From: UBA2942 sp045127535
Lineage (GTDB): Bacteria; Bacillota; Clostridia; Lachnospirales; Lachnospiraceae
DNA length: 64,000 nucleotides
Assembly (NCBI GenBank): GCA_045127535.1
Contig: JBGVQN010000025.1
Coordinates: forward strand, 27,818-91,817
Direction of reading: 5' to 3'
The notes beneath the pieces were generated by a model. The model was given only the letters and a program-made list of their open reading frames with translations, ran no database searches and was not told the origin of the DNA. Shown here one piece after another: positions 48,710-58,257 of this stretch (positions are counted from its first letter, which is position 1; every line of letters begins with the position of its first letter). The position numbers were made by a program, and so were the translations under genes.

Positions 48710-48738
48710 ATTATATGGGATAATGTTCCATTTGTCAA
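48710..48738 (-). promoter_or_regulatory. Consensus promoter of hisZ
   Basis: Minus strand TTGACA (48733-48738), 17-base spacer, TATAAT (48710-48715). Confidence 0.88.
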
Positions 48739-48772
48739 TTCTTTTTCCAGTTTCTTTTTGGTCTTTTCAATC

Positions 48773-49345
48773 CTATTGTTTACTGTTGCTGCCCATCGTG
48801 GCGGCTATATCTTCCTCTCTGCTGTCTAAATCTCTTTGCAATGCTTCTAAATAGAGAAGATATACGCCATTTTGCATTTCTACCCTGTATGCAGTATCTA
48901 TTTCCTCGAAACGGAAGCTCTTTCTGCCACCCTCCAGACTACGGTTCCAGAAATATTGTATATCCCTAAATGGCACATAGTACACTTCATCCCGATGGCT
49001 GTAATATAACAGAATAAAGGAAATCCCTCCCTGATCCTCCCATTCCTGCATAAACTGTATCTGATGGGGATGAATGTTCTGCAGAGGGAACGTATCTACA
49101 GCAGATTCCTTGGCATCAAAACACACCGGAATTCCCTGTACTGTACCAATGTAATCCACGGTACTTTTCTGTTCAAAGTAAGCCAGCGTAATGTGCCTGC
49201 TACTTTTATCAATATTTATGGGTTTGATGGGAGTCGGGATTTTCTGAATGAGAGCCAATTTCTGACTTCGATACCGCTCATTGGTATGATTCACAAAATC
49301 CTCCAGGGTAGATCCCCTCAGACCTCTTGAATTCCACGTGGACAT
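48773..49345 (-). CDS. recU: Holliday junction resolvase RecU
   Basis: Resolves four-way junctions in recombination and segregation. 190 residues. NSRGLRGSTLEDFVNHTNER, IQKIPTPIKPI, the catalytic block STVDYIGTVQGIPVCFDAKE (D-x(n)-ExK type) and FPLQNIHPHQIQFMQEWEDQ are the family signature. ATG 49345 follows AAAGGAG; 34 upstream in-frame codons lack an SD. Confidence 0.9.
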   Translation of the reverse strand: MSTWNSRGLRGSTLEDFVNHTNERYRSQKLALIQKIPTPIKPINIDKSSRHITLAYFEQKSTVDYIGTVQGIPVCFDAKESAVDTFPLQNIHPHQIQFMQEWEDQGGISFILLYYSHRDEVYYVPFRDIQYFWNRSLEGGRKSFRFEEIDTAYRVEMQNGVYLLYLEALQRDLDSREEDIAATMGSNSKQ

Positions 49346-49488
49346 CTGTACTCCTTTCTGATGAATTTCCGGATTAGGCAATTGCCTAGAATTTCCAAAT
49401 GCATACAGGAATGGCCCTAGATGTGCTGTACAGCAGACCATGTCCATACCCTGATCCGGGCAGTTATATATCTTAACGTAAAAAGTGA

Positions 49489-50517
49489 TTACTTTTTTAT
49501 AATTGATTCATAACCCGAAATGTGTTCTCCCTCCAGGATCTGTATAAACTGCTTTGGCAGAGGCGCCTCTATGACTTTTCCGCTTAAATAGGATAAGTCT
49601 CCTTCTATCCAAGGCAGTTCCATTCGATAGGAATGGAGAAGCTGGTGGGTCAGTCCATAGCGTTTCTGATACAGTTTATTTACCCTTTCCCTGCCATACT
49701 TGGTGTCTCCTATGAGAGGATGACCGATAGAGGAGAGATGGGCGCGGATTTGGTGGGAGCGGCCTGTAATCAGCAGGACTTTCAGTAATGTGACATACTG
49801 ATTGCCGGCTATGGGGTCGTATTCTGTTTCAATTGGCTGTGATTGATCCGTGAGCGGTTTTGGAGAAATCTCCACTTGATTGGTCCTCTCGTTTTTGGTG
49901 AGATATCCGCTGATCCGCTGTTTTTCTGTGACACAGCCGCTGACCAGACACAGATAATATTTGTGCATGGTACGATCTTTTAACAGCTGTGACATAACCT
50001 GCAGCCCGGTCAATGATACTCCTGCCACTATAATACCGCTGGTATTTCTATCCAACCGGTTGCATACGGAGGGGCGGAAAGTCTGCAGTGTCTGAGCCGT
50101 AGCATGTCCCTGCTCTAATTCGTGGGCAATGATTTGTTCTACTACAGACACATCTTCCGGGCGGGCCTTCTGGGAAAGGATACCTGCAGGTTTGTTGATA
50201 AACATCACATTGGCATCCGCATATAAAATATCCATTGGTGCCAGATGGCATACCTTTTTGGTAACTTCTTGTATACCTTTTTGGTAACTGTCTGTTTTCC
50301 CTGCAAATTTACAGTAAGTCTCTTCTGCAAGATAGATTTTCACCACATCTCCCAAAATTAGTTTTTCTGAACCATCTGCTTTTTTATCGTTTAATGTAAT
50401 ATTTTTTTTACGAAGCATCTTATAACAAAAGCTTTTGGGCGCTTCTTTTAAAACTTTGCCCAGAAGTTTATCCAGACGCTGTCCTGCCTCATTGACGCCA
50501 ACCTGTATTTCACGCAT
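49489..50517 (-). CDS. RluA-family pseudouridine synthase
   Basis: Converts uridine to pseudouridine in 23S rRNA (RluC/RluD-like). 342 residues with an N-terminal S4-like RNA-binding segment (RLDKLLGKVLKEAPKSFCYK) and the catalytic motif VCNRLDRNTSGIIVAG near 150 containing the Asp. SGRSHQIRAHLSSIGHPLIG near 262 is also conserved. Target uridines are not predictable. Confidence 0.9.
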   Translation of the reverse strand: MREIQVGVNEAGQRLDKLLGKVLKEAPKSFCYKMLRKKNITLNDKKADGSEKLILGDVVKIYLAEETYCKFAGKTDSYQKGIQEVTKKVCHLAPMDILYADANVMFINKPAGILSQKARPEDVSVVEQIIAHELEQGHATAQTLQTFRPSVCNRLDRNTSGIIVAGVSLTGLQVMSQLLKDRTMHKYYLCLVSGCVTEKQRISGYLTKNERTNQVEISPKPLTDQSQPIETEYDPIAGNQYVTLLKVLLITGRSHQIRAHLSSIGHPLIGDTKYGRERVNKLYQKRYGLTHQLLHSYRMELPWIEGDLSYLSGKVIEAPLPKQFIQILEGEHISGYESIIKK

Positions 50518-50547
50518 GGTGTTCCCCTCTTTTGATAATGATTGCTG

Positions 50548-51114
50548 TTATATGGAAATGGCATGAAGCACACCCTCAATTTTCAACAGTTCTTCCGCAC
50601 AGTCACTTCTGTGTACTGGTTCCAAGTCTTTGATACATAATTGATACTTTTTCAGATTTTTATAGATTTTGAGTTTTGGATACAGCTCATGATTGACCAT
50701 AATTCCCTTAATGTGGTCTATTGCTTCACCTTCTTTCAGAGTCTCATCTGTGGTATATAAAAATACTCCTGAAGGATGTACATAAGCATAATCAATCAAA
50801 AAATTTTTTCCACTGCTTCTGGTCAGCACCAGTTCTGTACTCAAAAGTCCTTCTCCTGCCGCATCCAGAACCTTCTCATATTCCTCTTTTGGCCTGGAAT
50901 GATACGGCATTGCAGTTAACAGCACTACCGCTTCATTCGCAAAAGGCAGTGCTGATACAATAGCGATTACTGTCATCAAATTCTTTCTGGAATGGGTTGC
51001 AAAGTATCCGATGAGCAGTAGTATCACAATGCCAGCAAGTAAAAGCAGACATTTTAACAGCTGTATTTTTTTCCGATATGCAAGATATCCGTAATCTCCT
51101 TTGCTTCTTTTCAT
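50548..51114 (-). CDS. Hypothetical membrane protein, 188 aa
   Basis: Not recognised by name. Basic N-terminus (MKRSKGDYGYLAYRKKIQLL), two close hydrophobic helices (about 19-40 and 47-70), then a cytoplasmic alpha/beta tail (SSGKNFLIDYAYVHPSGVFL, then EEGEAIDHIKGIM-like region). SD AAAGGA is 6-8 bases before ATG 51114. It lies between a HAD phosphatase and an RluA-type gene on the same strand. Confidence 0.7.
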   Translation of the reverse strand: MKRSKGDYGYLAYRKKIQLLKCLLLLAGIVILLLIGYFATHSRKNLMTVIAIVSALPFANEAVVLLTAMPYHSRPKEEYEKVLDAAGEGLLSTELVLTRSSGKNFLIDYAYVHPSGVFLYTTDETLKEGEAIDHIKGIMVNHELYPKLKIYKNLKKYQLCIKDLEPVHRSDCAEELLKIEGVLHAISI

Positions 51115-51196
51115 ATTATGTCCTTTTCTGCATTTCATTGTATTTTAAAATTGTCTGTATCACTGATTTTGTTTCTGTTCCATAAATGCTTTTATT

Positions 51197-51865
51197 CTAT
51201 GAAAGCAGCATCTCCGTAAAGTCATTGATATATCCTTGGGACAACTGTACTTTTCGCTCAACATCTGTAGAACTGAACGCATCCTCCACTGCAATCACCT
51301 GCATTCCTGCATTTCTGCCAGCCATAATTCCTGCAGGTACATCTTCAAATACCAGGCAATCCTCTGGTGCCGTGTGCAGCCTGTCTGCCACGTAAAGGTA
51401 AATATCCGGTGACGGTTTTCCAGCGGCTACCTGACAGCTGGTAGCAACCACTTGAAAATAATCAGCAATGTGCAATGCTTCCAGCACAGCCTCTGCCAGT
51501 TCACGTGAATTGCTGGTTGCAATTCCCATCCGCATGTCCTGCTGCCTGCATTGCTGCAGAAACTCCATCACGCCATTCTTCAAAGGTACTTCTTCAGTAT
51601 ATTTACGGTAGGTCATCCGATTCCAGCAGTCCTTGATCTCTTCAATGCTCTCTGGGATCTGAAACCGATCCTTAAAATAGCAGGCTGTTTCCGTAAAGCT
51701 CATCCCCTCAATGCTAGGCTGTAAATCCGGCGGCAGCTCATATCCATATCCAGCCAGATATTCAATATCGATGCTGGTCCAGATCCACATAGAATCTACC
51801 AGAGTACCATCCAGATCAAATATGATGGCCTTTTTATCCCTTAACAGTTCTTTTACGTTTTGCAT
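51197..51865 (-). CDS. HAD-superfamily phosphatase, beta-phosphoglucomutase-like
   Basis: 222 residues. Motif I IFDLDGTLVDSMW near 15-27 with nucleophile Asp, motif II MGIATSNS near 113, Lys in VAAGKPSPDIYLY and motif IV FEDVPAGIMAGRNAGM near 173. Subfamily I cap. Likely acts on a small sugar phosphate; substrate unknown. Confidence 0.9.
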   Translation of the reverse strand: MQNVKELLRDKKAIIFDLDGTLVDSMWIWTSIDIEYLAGYGYELPPDLQPSIEGMSFTETACYFKDRFQIPESIEEIKDCWNRMTYRKYTEEVPLKNGVMEFLQQCRQQDMRMGIATSNSRELAEAVLEALHIADYFQVVATSCQVAAGKPSPDIYLYVADRLHTAPEDCLVFEDVPAGIMAGRNAGMQVIAVEDAFSSTDVERKVQLSQGYINDFTEMLLS

Positions 51866-52084
51866 ATAACCTCTGTTTTCCTGTTTTAGCGCAAAATCAT
51901 GTCTATGTACCCAATGATTTTCCCCACAAATTTTGCCATATGACTTTATATTATAACACCCACAATCCTAACATTCAAGCATGCACTTTAAAAAATCCTG
52001 TTATTACAAAAAAACAGGCAAAACCATTCCGTTCCCTTTTGAAGCACCTTTTTCCAACATTCTATTGTAATAAACAAAATATAA

Positions 52085-52114
52085 GGCAGTTAAACTACTG
52101 ATAGCTTAACTGCC
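52085..52114 (-). terminator. Terminator of the RsuA-type gene
   Basis: GGCAGTTAA (52085-52093) pairs with TTAACTGCC (52106-52114), followed on the minus strand by TTATATTTTG. The remaining gap up to 51866 holds nothing recognised. Confidence 0.75.
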
Positions 52115-52126
52115 CAAAAAAGCACA

Positions 52127-52843
52127 CTATAGTCCAGTCTCCTTACGCAAAGACTGCAGCTCATCCTCAGTCAAAGGCCTGTATTCACCCGGTTTCAATG
52201 ATTCATCCAGACACAGTGACCCCATGGTCAGCCGTTTCAGATAAATCACAGTAACACCCTCTGCCGCAAACATCCGCTTTACCTGATGGAACTTTCCCTC
52301 CTGAATGGTCAGTTTTGCACTGCACTCTGTCAATATTTCCAGCCGTCCAGGCATCGTCAAAGTTCCATCCTCCAATACCACACCTTCTGCAAAATGTGCC
52401 ACAGCCTCTGCAGGAATTGGCAAATCTGTTTCTGCATAATAAGTCTTGTCCACATGCTTTTTGGGGGACAGAAGCTTATGTGTCAAATTTCCGTCATTGG
52501 TCACCAACAGCAGCCCTTCTGTATCAATATCCAATCGTCCCACCGGATACAAATCCTTCCGGCTGCGTTCTTCAATCAGCTCCACCACTGTCCGGTAATG
52601 GGCATCCTTGGCTGCTGAAACCACTCCTGCCGGCTTGTTCAGCATATAATACTCCAACTGTACATACCCAATCCGCCTGCCATCGGTCTCAATCACATCC
52701 TGCGCTGTATCTACCTTACAATCTGCACTTTTGACACAAGCACCGTTTACGGTTACCTGTCCTTTGCGGATTTTCTCTTTTACCTGTGTACGTGTTCCCA
52801 CACCCATATCCGCCAGAAACTTATCCAGTCGCATTTTTCCCAT
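52127..52843 (-). CDS. RsuA/RluB/RluE/RluF-family pseudouridine synthase
   Basis: 238 residues. S4 domain at the N-terminus (MRLDKFLADMGVGTRTQVKE), catalytic PVGRLDIDTEGLLLVTNDGN near 100-119 with the Asp, and IQEGKFHQVKRMFAAEGV near 187. Length and the MDKFL-type S4 region suggest the RsuA-like 16S group. Target not determinable. Confidence 0.92.
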   Translation of the reverse strand: MGKMRLDKFLADMGVGTRTQVKEKIRKGQVTVNGACVKSADCKVDTAQDVIETDGRRIGYVQLEYYMLNKPAGVVSAAKDAHYRTVVELIEERSRKDLYPVGRLDIDTEGLLLVTNDGNLTHKLLSPKKHVDKTYYAETDLPIPAEAVAHFAEGVVLEDGTLTMPGRLEILTECSAKLTIQEGKFHQVKRMFAAEGVTVIYLKRLTMGSLCLDESLKPGEYRPLTEDELQSLRKETGL

Positions 52844-52997
52844 AACTCACCTGCTGATTCTATATTATCTCTCACACCCTGTTTGCGTATCCTCTGGGTT
52901 TTTACTGAAGCAAGCGTCTCTCCTGCATAAAATAATTTTCCTGCAGCATCGTTCCATAATCTTCAATCCTGCTCAGCTACTTGTGAAAACGCTCTGC

Positions 52998-54467
52998 TTA
53001 TTGCCATCTCCATCCAGCCAGATATTTATTCTTCAAGGATGTACCATTTCCCTTCGCCCATCCAAGGGGATACTTATCCACACAGACCAGCTGCCATCCC
53101 TTCAAAGGCTTGTCAGTCAGATCCTCTGCCTCAATGGTCTCCCCTTTCAGATACCGGATCACCCTTTCATCCGATACCGGCAGCTGCACGCAATGTGCAT
53201 ATTCATCGGCCCGCAAAGCCATAGCAAGGGCCTGACTTGGTTCAAAGCGGCCCTTCCGATATTCCCCAAGAAGCAGGCCGCTGCGCAGAATTCGCAAGCC
53301 TTTTAAATCCGGCACATCACATGGAAGATATAATACGTTTTCCCCACGCAGTGTCACTTTAGACAAATCAATGTCCATTTTCACATCCTGCAGGAAACGG
53401 TGCAGATCTTCCATAGCTGCTATTTCCTTAGATGGCTTACAGCTTTTTGCAAAGACATTCTGCTGTTTTCCGGAATGTTTTTTCCCCGTTTCCATTCCCA
53501 GGGTTCCATTGCCCATGCCCGTATCCATCTGCAAGAACGTATCATCTGCCTTTTTGCCTGTCCCTTTTTGCAGCAAAGCCAGAAAATGTCCTTCTCCCTG
53601 CATCTTGTGGGGGAAAATCCTGACGCATTTACGCAGTTCCTCATCACCGCCTTCAACTGCATCCGGTCTGCCTGGGCAGAAGCCTTCATATCCTTCTATC
53701 GGCAGGATCTGCAGTTCCGGGCAAATGCTGCGCATATACATCACTGTTCCCTCATCCTCTCCCGGATTAAAGGTACAGGTAGAATACAACAGCATTCCTC
53801 CCGGTTTTAACATCTGCAGCGCATAGGTCACAATCTCCCTCTGCAGCTTCTCATAAAATCCGGTTCCATTCTGTACCCAGCTTTTGATCACTGCCGGCTC
53901 CTTACGAAACATCCCTTCGCCAGAGCATGGTGCATCAATTAAAATCTTATCAAAATACGCTCTGAACTGTCCTGCCATCTTGTGAGGGCTTTCACTCATA
54001 ATAATAGCATTGGTGGTCCCAAACAGCTCTAAATTTTTTAGCAGCGCCTTAGCTCTGGAATTACTGATGTCATTGCTTACCAGCAACCCAGTGCCATTCA
54101 ATTTTGCCGCAAGCTCTGTACTCTTACCTCCTGGAGCTGCACAAATATCCAGAACCTTATCTCCTGGTTCTATAGGCAGGCGGTTAGCTGGCGTCATGGC
54201 ACTTGGCTCCTGGAGATAATACATGCCTGCAAAATAGTAAGGGTGCTTTCCTGGTTTTACATCCCCCTGATAAAAATATCCATTGTCAATCCAAGGAATC
54301 TGTTCTGTCTCATAAGGACTGATGGCAGCAAACTCATCTTTGCTGACCTTCATACGATTCAGACGCAGTCCATAAATACGCTTCTCCTGAAAGCTGTCCA
54401 TATATTCTGTATATTCTTCACCTAATAATTCCTGCATCTGGGCAAGAAACGCTGCGGGTAATTCCAT
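52998..54467 (-). CDS. RsmF-like (NOL1/NOP2/Sun) rRNA m5C methyltransferase
   Basis: 489 residues. SAM-binding DICAAPGGKSTELAAKLNG near 107-125; the two cysteines are in DAPCSGEGMFRKE near 182 (release) and STCTFNPGEDEG near 235 (nucleophile). The C-terminal half carries an RsmF-type PUA-like RNA-binding domain (LRILRSGLLLGEYRKGRFEP, then SQALAMALRADEY). ATG 54467 with SD AAAGGAG. It lies directly after the alarmone synthetase gene. Confidence 0.9.
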   Translation of the reverse strand: MELPAAFLAQMQELLGEEYTEYMDSFQEKRIYGLRLNRMKVSKDEFAAISPYETEQIPWIDNGYFYQGDVKPGKHPYYFAGMYYLQEPSAMTPANRLPIEPGDKVLDICAAPGGKSTELAAKLNGTGLLVSNDISNSRAKALLKNLELFGTTNAIIMSESPHKMAGQFRAYFDKILIDAPCSGEGMFRKEPAVIKSWVQNGTGFYEKLQREIVTYALQMLKPGGMLLYSTCTFNPGEDEGTVMYMRSICPELQILPIEGYEGFCPGRPDAVEGGDEELRKCVRIFPHKMQGEGHFLALLQKGTGKKADDTFLQMDTGMGNGTLGMETGKKHSGKQQNVFAKSCKPSKEIAAMEDLHRFLQDVKMDIDLSKVTLRGENVLYLPCDVPDLKGLRILRSGLLLGEYRKGRFEPSQALAMALRADEYAHCVQLPVSDERVIRYLKGETIEAEDLTDKPLKGWQLVCVDKYPLGWAKGNGTSLKNKYLAGWRWQ

Positions 54468-54493
54468 AAACTCTCCTTTGCACAGGTCAACCA

Positions 54494-55282
54494 TTAATTG
54501 GCAGACTCTAAAATCGCCTCTAACTTTCTGTTAAACTCCTGCATCTGTGATATATTACCAGAGTTATAAATTACAAAGAACTCATTCTGCAGCTGCATTA
54601 CCTGTTCCTGATTGCCTCTGCTGTACAGACTGCTAATCTGATTCATAATCACCTGTACCAGATTGGCTTTTTTACGGAACAGTTCATGTGCTTCCATGAT
54701 TTCTGTACGGATTGCTGCCATTTCATTATCCAGGGCCAGACAGGTTTCTGCAGAAGCAGTTAATCTGTCCCTGATTTCATAGGGTATATTCTCATTATAT
54801 TTATATTGCAGAGAATGTTCAATAACTGCCCAAAAATTCATAGCCATTGTGCGGATCTGAATCTCTACCGGCAGGATTTTTCGCTCAAAACCAGTCTCTA
54901 CTGTATACTGGATAATCAGATGGTAGCTGCGATAACCGCTTTCTTTTGGTGCAGCAACGTAATCCACTTCACTGCTCACCGGCATATCATACCTGCCTTT
55001 AATGTAATCAGATACTTTATAAATATCTTCTACAAACCGGCAGGTAATACGGATTCCTGCAATATCTTCCAATACCGAAGGTGCCATTTCTACCGCAATC
55101 TGCTTTTTTTGCGCTTTGTTCATAATACTGTGAATGGACTTCACACGTCCCTCCACATTTTCGATTGGACAATAAATCCCACGCTCGTCATACTCTTTCT
55201 GTACATGACGAAACTTTACCATTAATTCATCTACAGCCTGTTGATATGGGCTTAATATTTCATTCCACTTTTGCAGTTCCAT
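54494..55282 (-). CDS. Small alarmone synthetase (RelQ/YjbM-like GTP pyrophosphokinase)
   Basis: Makes (p)ppGpp without a hydrolase domain. 262 residues. RelA/SpoT synthetase signature: VEGRVKSIHSIMNKAQKK near 44-61, LEDIAGIRITCRFVEDIY near 72, KESGYRSYHLIIQ near 105 and EIQIRTMAMNFWAVIEHSLQ near 132. A helical tail of about 70 residues follows. Start ATG 55282 with SD GAGGGA. It has its own promoter in the 330-bp gap upstream. Confidence 0.92.
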   Translation of the reverse strand: MELQKWNEILSPYQQAVDELMVKFRHVQKEYDERGIYCPIENVEGRVKSIHSIMNKAQKKQIAVEMAPSVLEDIAGIRITCRFVEDIYKVSDYIKGRYDMPVSSEVDYVAAPKESGYRSYHLIIQYTVETGFERKILPVEIQIRTMAMNFWAVIEHSLQYKYNENIPYEIRDRLTASAETCLALDNEMAAIRTEIMEAHELFRKKANLVQVIMNQISSLYSRGNQEQVMQLQNEFFVIYNSGNISQMQEFNRKLEAILESAN

Positions 55283-55497
55283 AAAATCCCTCTTTTCTAT
55301 TATCTGCAGAAGCATTTTGCGCTTCCCCTATTATTTTTACTTCCTTTTATGCCCCCGCAGACGCAGCAGCCTTTTGCCCCAAAGGCATGACATCAAAACA
55401 CACATACCATTCCCCGTACCTGTGCGCATTCTCCACCATGCCTTACTCCGAACAAAAGCCTGCCTGTGCCTGCTTATAATTCAATGCCTAATAAATT

Positions 55498-55526
55498 ATT
55501 ATATCATACTATATCTTTATCTGCAA
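55498..55526 (-). promoter_or_regulatory. Promoter of the alarmone synthetase gene
   Basis: Minus strand TTGCAG (55521-55526), 17-base spacer, TATAAT (55498-55503). The rest of 55283-55644 is not coding; nothing else recognised. Confidence 0.65.
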
Positions 55527-55644
55527 TGTATAAAATACATTTTTTTGCAGCTATTTGCAGGATGTCTCCGTATTTTTTTTAGTTGTCACTCTTTATTTCC
55601 TGCGATTTTCATACATTATAAATTTGCAATGGTACTTGATCACA

Positions 55645-56625
55645 TTACTCTGGATTCCTGCGGATTTGGATGGACATCTGTTTTTGCTGCAGATATTTTA
55701 GGATCCAATAAGGATTGACGCTTAATTCCTCATAATGATCTGTCTGCAAATACAATCCCAGATGCAGATGCACAGCAAAATTCCCGGTCGTTCCCTCTAT
55801 TTCACTGTAACCAGTATCTCCCATCCAACCAAGTAACTCTCCCGGACTGACGGTTTTTCCTTCCTCCAGACCTGGAGCATAACCATACAAATGTGCGTAG
55901 TATACATATGCCCCGGAATCTGTTCGGACTCCCACCCGCCAGCCTCCCAATGGAAGCCAGCCCATCCGCTCAACAATACCGGCACTGACGGACACCACTG
56001 GATACACACCGGAAGGATAGACTCCGTCTGCATACTGGGAAGTCAGTGCCCGGCCGCTCATAATATCACAGCCTTCATGAAACCGCGCTCCTCCATATTC
56101 TCTGGGCTCCAGCCAGGAATTGTCATAGGATACCGGTGCCAGATATTCATCTGTCTTTTCTGCTACAGGAAAATATTCCAGGCCAGTAAGTAACGTATTG
56201 TATGCATTGGCAATCTTGCGAAAATCAGGTTCTGACCATCTTATCATTTGTTCCTTCCAGTCCGCAAACTGATCTTTCTGTTTTTCCATGGCAGAAGCTC
56301 CCGGTAAATGATATCCATAATGAATCATCCATACTGCTGCCGCCTCTCCTATGGTTACATTATGTTCCAGTGCAGTGGCTTCAATCACAGAAAGTCCATT
56401 TTCCCCAAAATCCATAGCCCGAAACTGCTCCTGCTCAATAAGAGCAGCATCCAGATATACAAGCCAGGCGCCATCCTGCAGTGAAGCGGCGTATTTTGCC
56501 GATAAAAACAGCAGAAGCAGCAGAAACAGGCCATACAGAAAAAGTGACAGCAGGTAAGAATGCCCCTGCTGTCCATATGGTTTTTCCAAAACAGATTTCT
56601 TTCTTCTGCCTAAATGATGATGCAA
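55645..56625 (-). CDS. Membrane-anchored M23-family (LytM) peptidase-like protein
   Basis: 326 residues. One N-terminal membrane helix (LLSLFLYGLFLLLLLFLSAK, about 25-44), a helical middle part, then an M23 beta domain: RFHEGCDIMSGR near 187 (zinc His/Asp), HLHLGLY near 296 (HxH) and AGIVERMGWLPLGGWRVGV. Likely hydrolyses peptidoglycan on the outer face. It overlaps spoIVA by 16 bases (3' end of spoIVA), which hints at a sporulation role such as engulfment or cortex remodelling; that is inference. Confidence 0.85.
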   Translation of the reverse strand: MHHHLGRRKKSVLEKPYGQQGHSYLLSLFLYGLFLLLLLFLSAKYAASLQDGAWLVYLDAALIEQEQFRAMDFGENGLSVIEATALEHNVTIGEAAAVWMIHYGYHLPGASAMEKQKDQFADWKEQMIRWSEPDFRKIANAYNTLLTGLEYFPVAEKTDEYLAPVSYDNSWLEPREYGGARFHEGCDIMSGRALTSQYADGVYPSGVYPVVSVSAGIVERMGWLPLGGWRVGVRTDSGAYVYYAHLYGYAPGLEEGKTVSPGELLGWMGDTGYSEIEGTTGNFAVHLHLGLYLQTDHYEELSVNPYWILKYLQQKQMSIQIRRNPE

Positions 56626-58085
56626 ATCATACCACCGTTGCTGTCATTTACAATTTTCTTCATGGTATCCTGCAGCTTCATCTGGCACTCATCCGTCATT
56701 TGTGAAATTTTGGCACTAATGCCATCATCCACGATCTGCTCAATGGATTTTCCAAAAATATTGGTATCCCATACCCCCTCAGGCCCTGTCTTGGACGTAT
56801 CGGCAATATAATCAATTAAATCCATAGCCTGCTGCTCACTGCCTACAATAGGTGCAATTTCTGTCTCTATATAACTCTTAATCAGATGGATAGACGGTGC
56901 TGTAGCTTTCATTTTCACACCGTACTTATTGCCATGGCGCACGATTTTAGGTGCATCCAGGGAAATCTCCCCTCTGGAGGGCAGTACCACCCCATAACCC
57001 TTGGCATCTACAGATTGTAACGCAGCAGACATCTTTGCATATTCACTTCTGCTGGCAGCCAGCTCTACAAAAGTACGCAGCAATTCATACTCACTGCTGA
57101 TATCCAATCCTGCATACTCAGAAATTACCTGGTAATAATAGGATGGCTTTGCAAGAAGCTGTATGGACACACTGCCGCATGACATATTCCGGTTCAGTAA
57201 TCGTGCTTCCTCTAAAAATATCGGCAGCTCTGTTTTTCCAAGCTTACCTGCATCCCGCATCCAGGTAATATTCTGCAAAAGATTCTGAGCCAGTTCAATA
57301 GTGCCGGCTTTCATCCAGTGTGTTTCCGGCAAAAGCTCCATCCACTTGGGAATGTGTATCTGCAGTTCTGTTACCGGAAATTCTTCCAGCACAGCCTCCA
57401 AAATATCTTCAATATCCTCTCTGGTCAGCTGCTGACAGTTGATTGGCAGTACGGTAATATCATATTTTTCCGACATTTCCTGAGCCAGAGCCAGTGCCTC
57501 TGCTCCCCCAGGATTTCTGGAATTTAACAGAATCACAAAAGGCTTATTAAGGCTTTTTAACTCCTGTACAGTCTTTTCCTCTGCAGGCACATATGCACTT
57601 CTGTCAAGGTCTCCCAGACTGCCGTCAGAAGTTACCAGAATGCCAATGGTACTATGGTCTGTAATAACCTTTCTGGTACCGATTTCTGCTGCCTGGGTAA
57701 AGGGAATTTCATAATCAAACCATGGGGTCTTTACGAGCCTCTCATTGCCGTCCTCTGTATGACCTAATGCACCATCTATCATATATCCCACACAATCAAT
57801 CATACGGGCTTTTATCTGCAGTCCGTCTTTTAAAGTAATGACTGCTGCATTTTTAGGAATAAACTTGGGTTCCGTAGTAGTGATGGTTTTGCCCCCTGCT
57901 GATTGAGGCAGTTCATCCCGGGCCTGTTCCCTGCTATGTACATCTTCCATTTCAGGCAATACCAGAAGCTCCATAAACTGTTTGATAAAAGTGGATTTTC
58001 CAGTACGTACCGGTCCCACAACTCCAATATAGATTTCACCGCCCGTTCTGGCCGATATATCCTGATATACATGAAAATTATCCAT
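56610..58085 (-). CDS. spoIVA: Stage IV sporulation protein A, spore coat ATPase
   Basis: Polymerises on the forespore surface to form the coat base layer. 491 residues. Walker A GVVGPVRTGKSTFIKQFMEL near 22-41, TTEPKFIPKNAA, DCVGYMIDGALGH near 93 and the conserved C-terminal end GGMICIII. Identity is unambiguous and shows the organism belongs to an endospore-forming lineage. ATG 58085 with SD GGAAGGGG. Confidence 0.97.
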   Translation of the reverse strand: MDNFHVYQDISARTGGEIYIGVVGPVRTGKSTFIKQFMELLVLPEMEDVHSREQARDELPQSAGGKTITTTEPKFIPKNAAVITLKDGLQIKARMIDCVGYMIDGALGHTEDGNERLVKTPWFDYEIPFTQAAEIGTRKVITDHSTIGILVTSDGSLGDLDRSAYVPAEEKTVQELKSLNKPFVILLNSRNPGGAEALALAQEMSEKYDITVLPINCQQLTREDIEDILEAVLEEFPVTELQIHIPKWMELLPETHWMKAGTIELAQNLLQNITWMRDAGKLGKTELPIFLEEARLLNRNMSCGSVSIQLLAKPSYYYQVISEYAGLDISSEYELLRTFVELAASRSEYAKMSAALQSVDAKGYGVVLPSRGEISLDAPKIVRHGNKYGVKMKATAPSIHLIKSYIETEIAPIVGSEQQAMDLIDYIADTSKTGPEGVWDTNIFGKSIEQIVDDGISAKISQMTDECQMKLQDTMKKIVNDSNGGMICIII

Positions 58086-58223
58086 AAATACCCCTTCCGT
58101 AACCATTGCTACTTAAACTATATGCAGAAAGCAGGTAAAATATGAACAACAAAAATATTTCAATAAATACATCTCACAAAATCAGGTCTTCCTAGAAAAT
58201 CCCCTTTTCATGCACATGATATC

Positions 58224-58252
58224 ATTAGGCAATTGCAAAACTGTATTTACAG
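58224..58252. repeat. Possible end fragment of the long-hairpin repeat family
   Basis: TTAGGCAATTGC joined to AAAACTGTATTTACAG, resembling the fused ends seen at 31898-31943. It lies just after the coaE stop. Short, so uncertain. Confidence 0.35.
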
Positions 58253-58257
58253 TCTCA

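Noticed and set aside
48640..48740. T-box (histidine) leader for hisZ
   Set aside because: No GGTGGAACC-type T-box element; leader is too short.
49370..49400. TAGGCAATTGCCTA palindrome upstream of recU as another hairpin-family copy
   Set aside because: Shares only the GGCAATTGC end motif; no arm or internal family sequence, so it may be chance.
52880..53000. TTTTACTGAAGCAAGCG and TGTGAAAACGC near the RsmF gene as a diverged hairpin core
   Set aside because: Similarity to the core is too short and the two halves do not pair as in the full copies.
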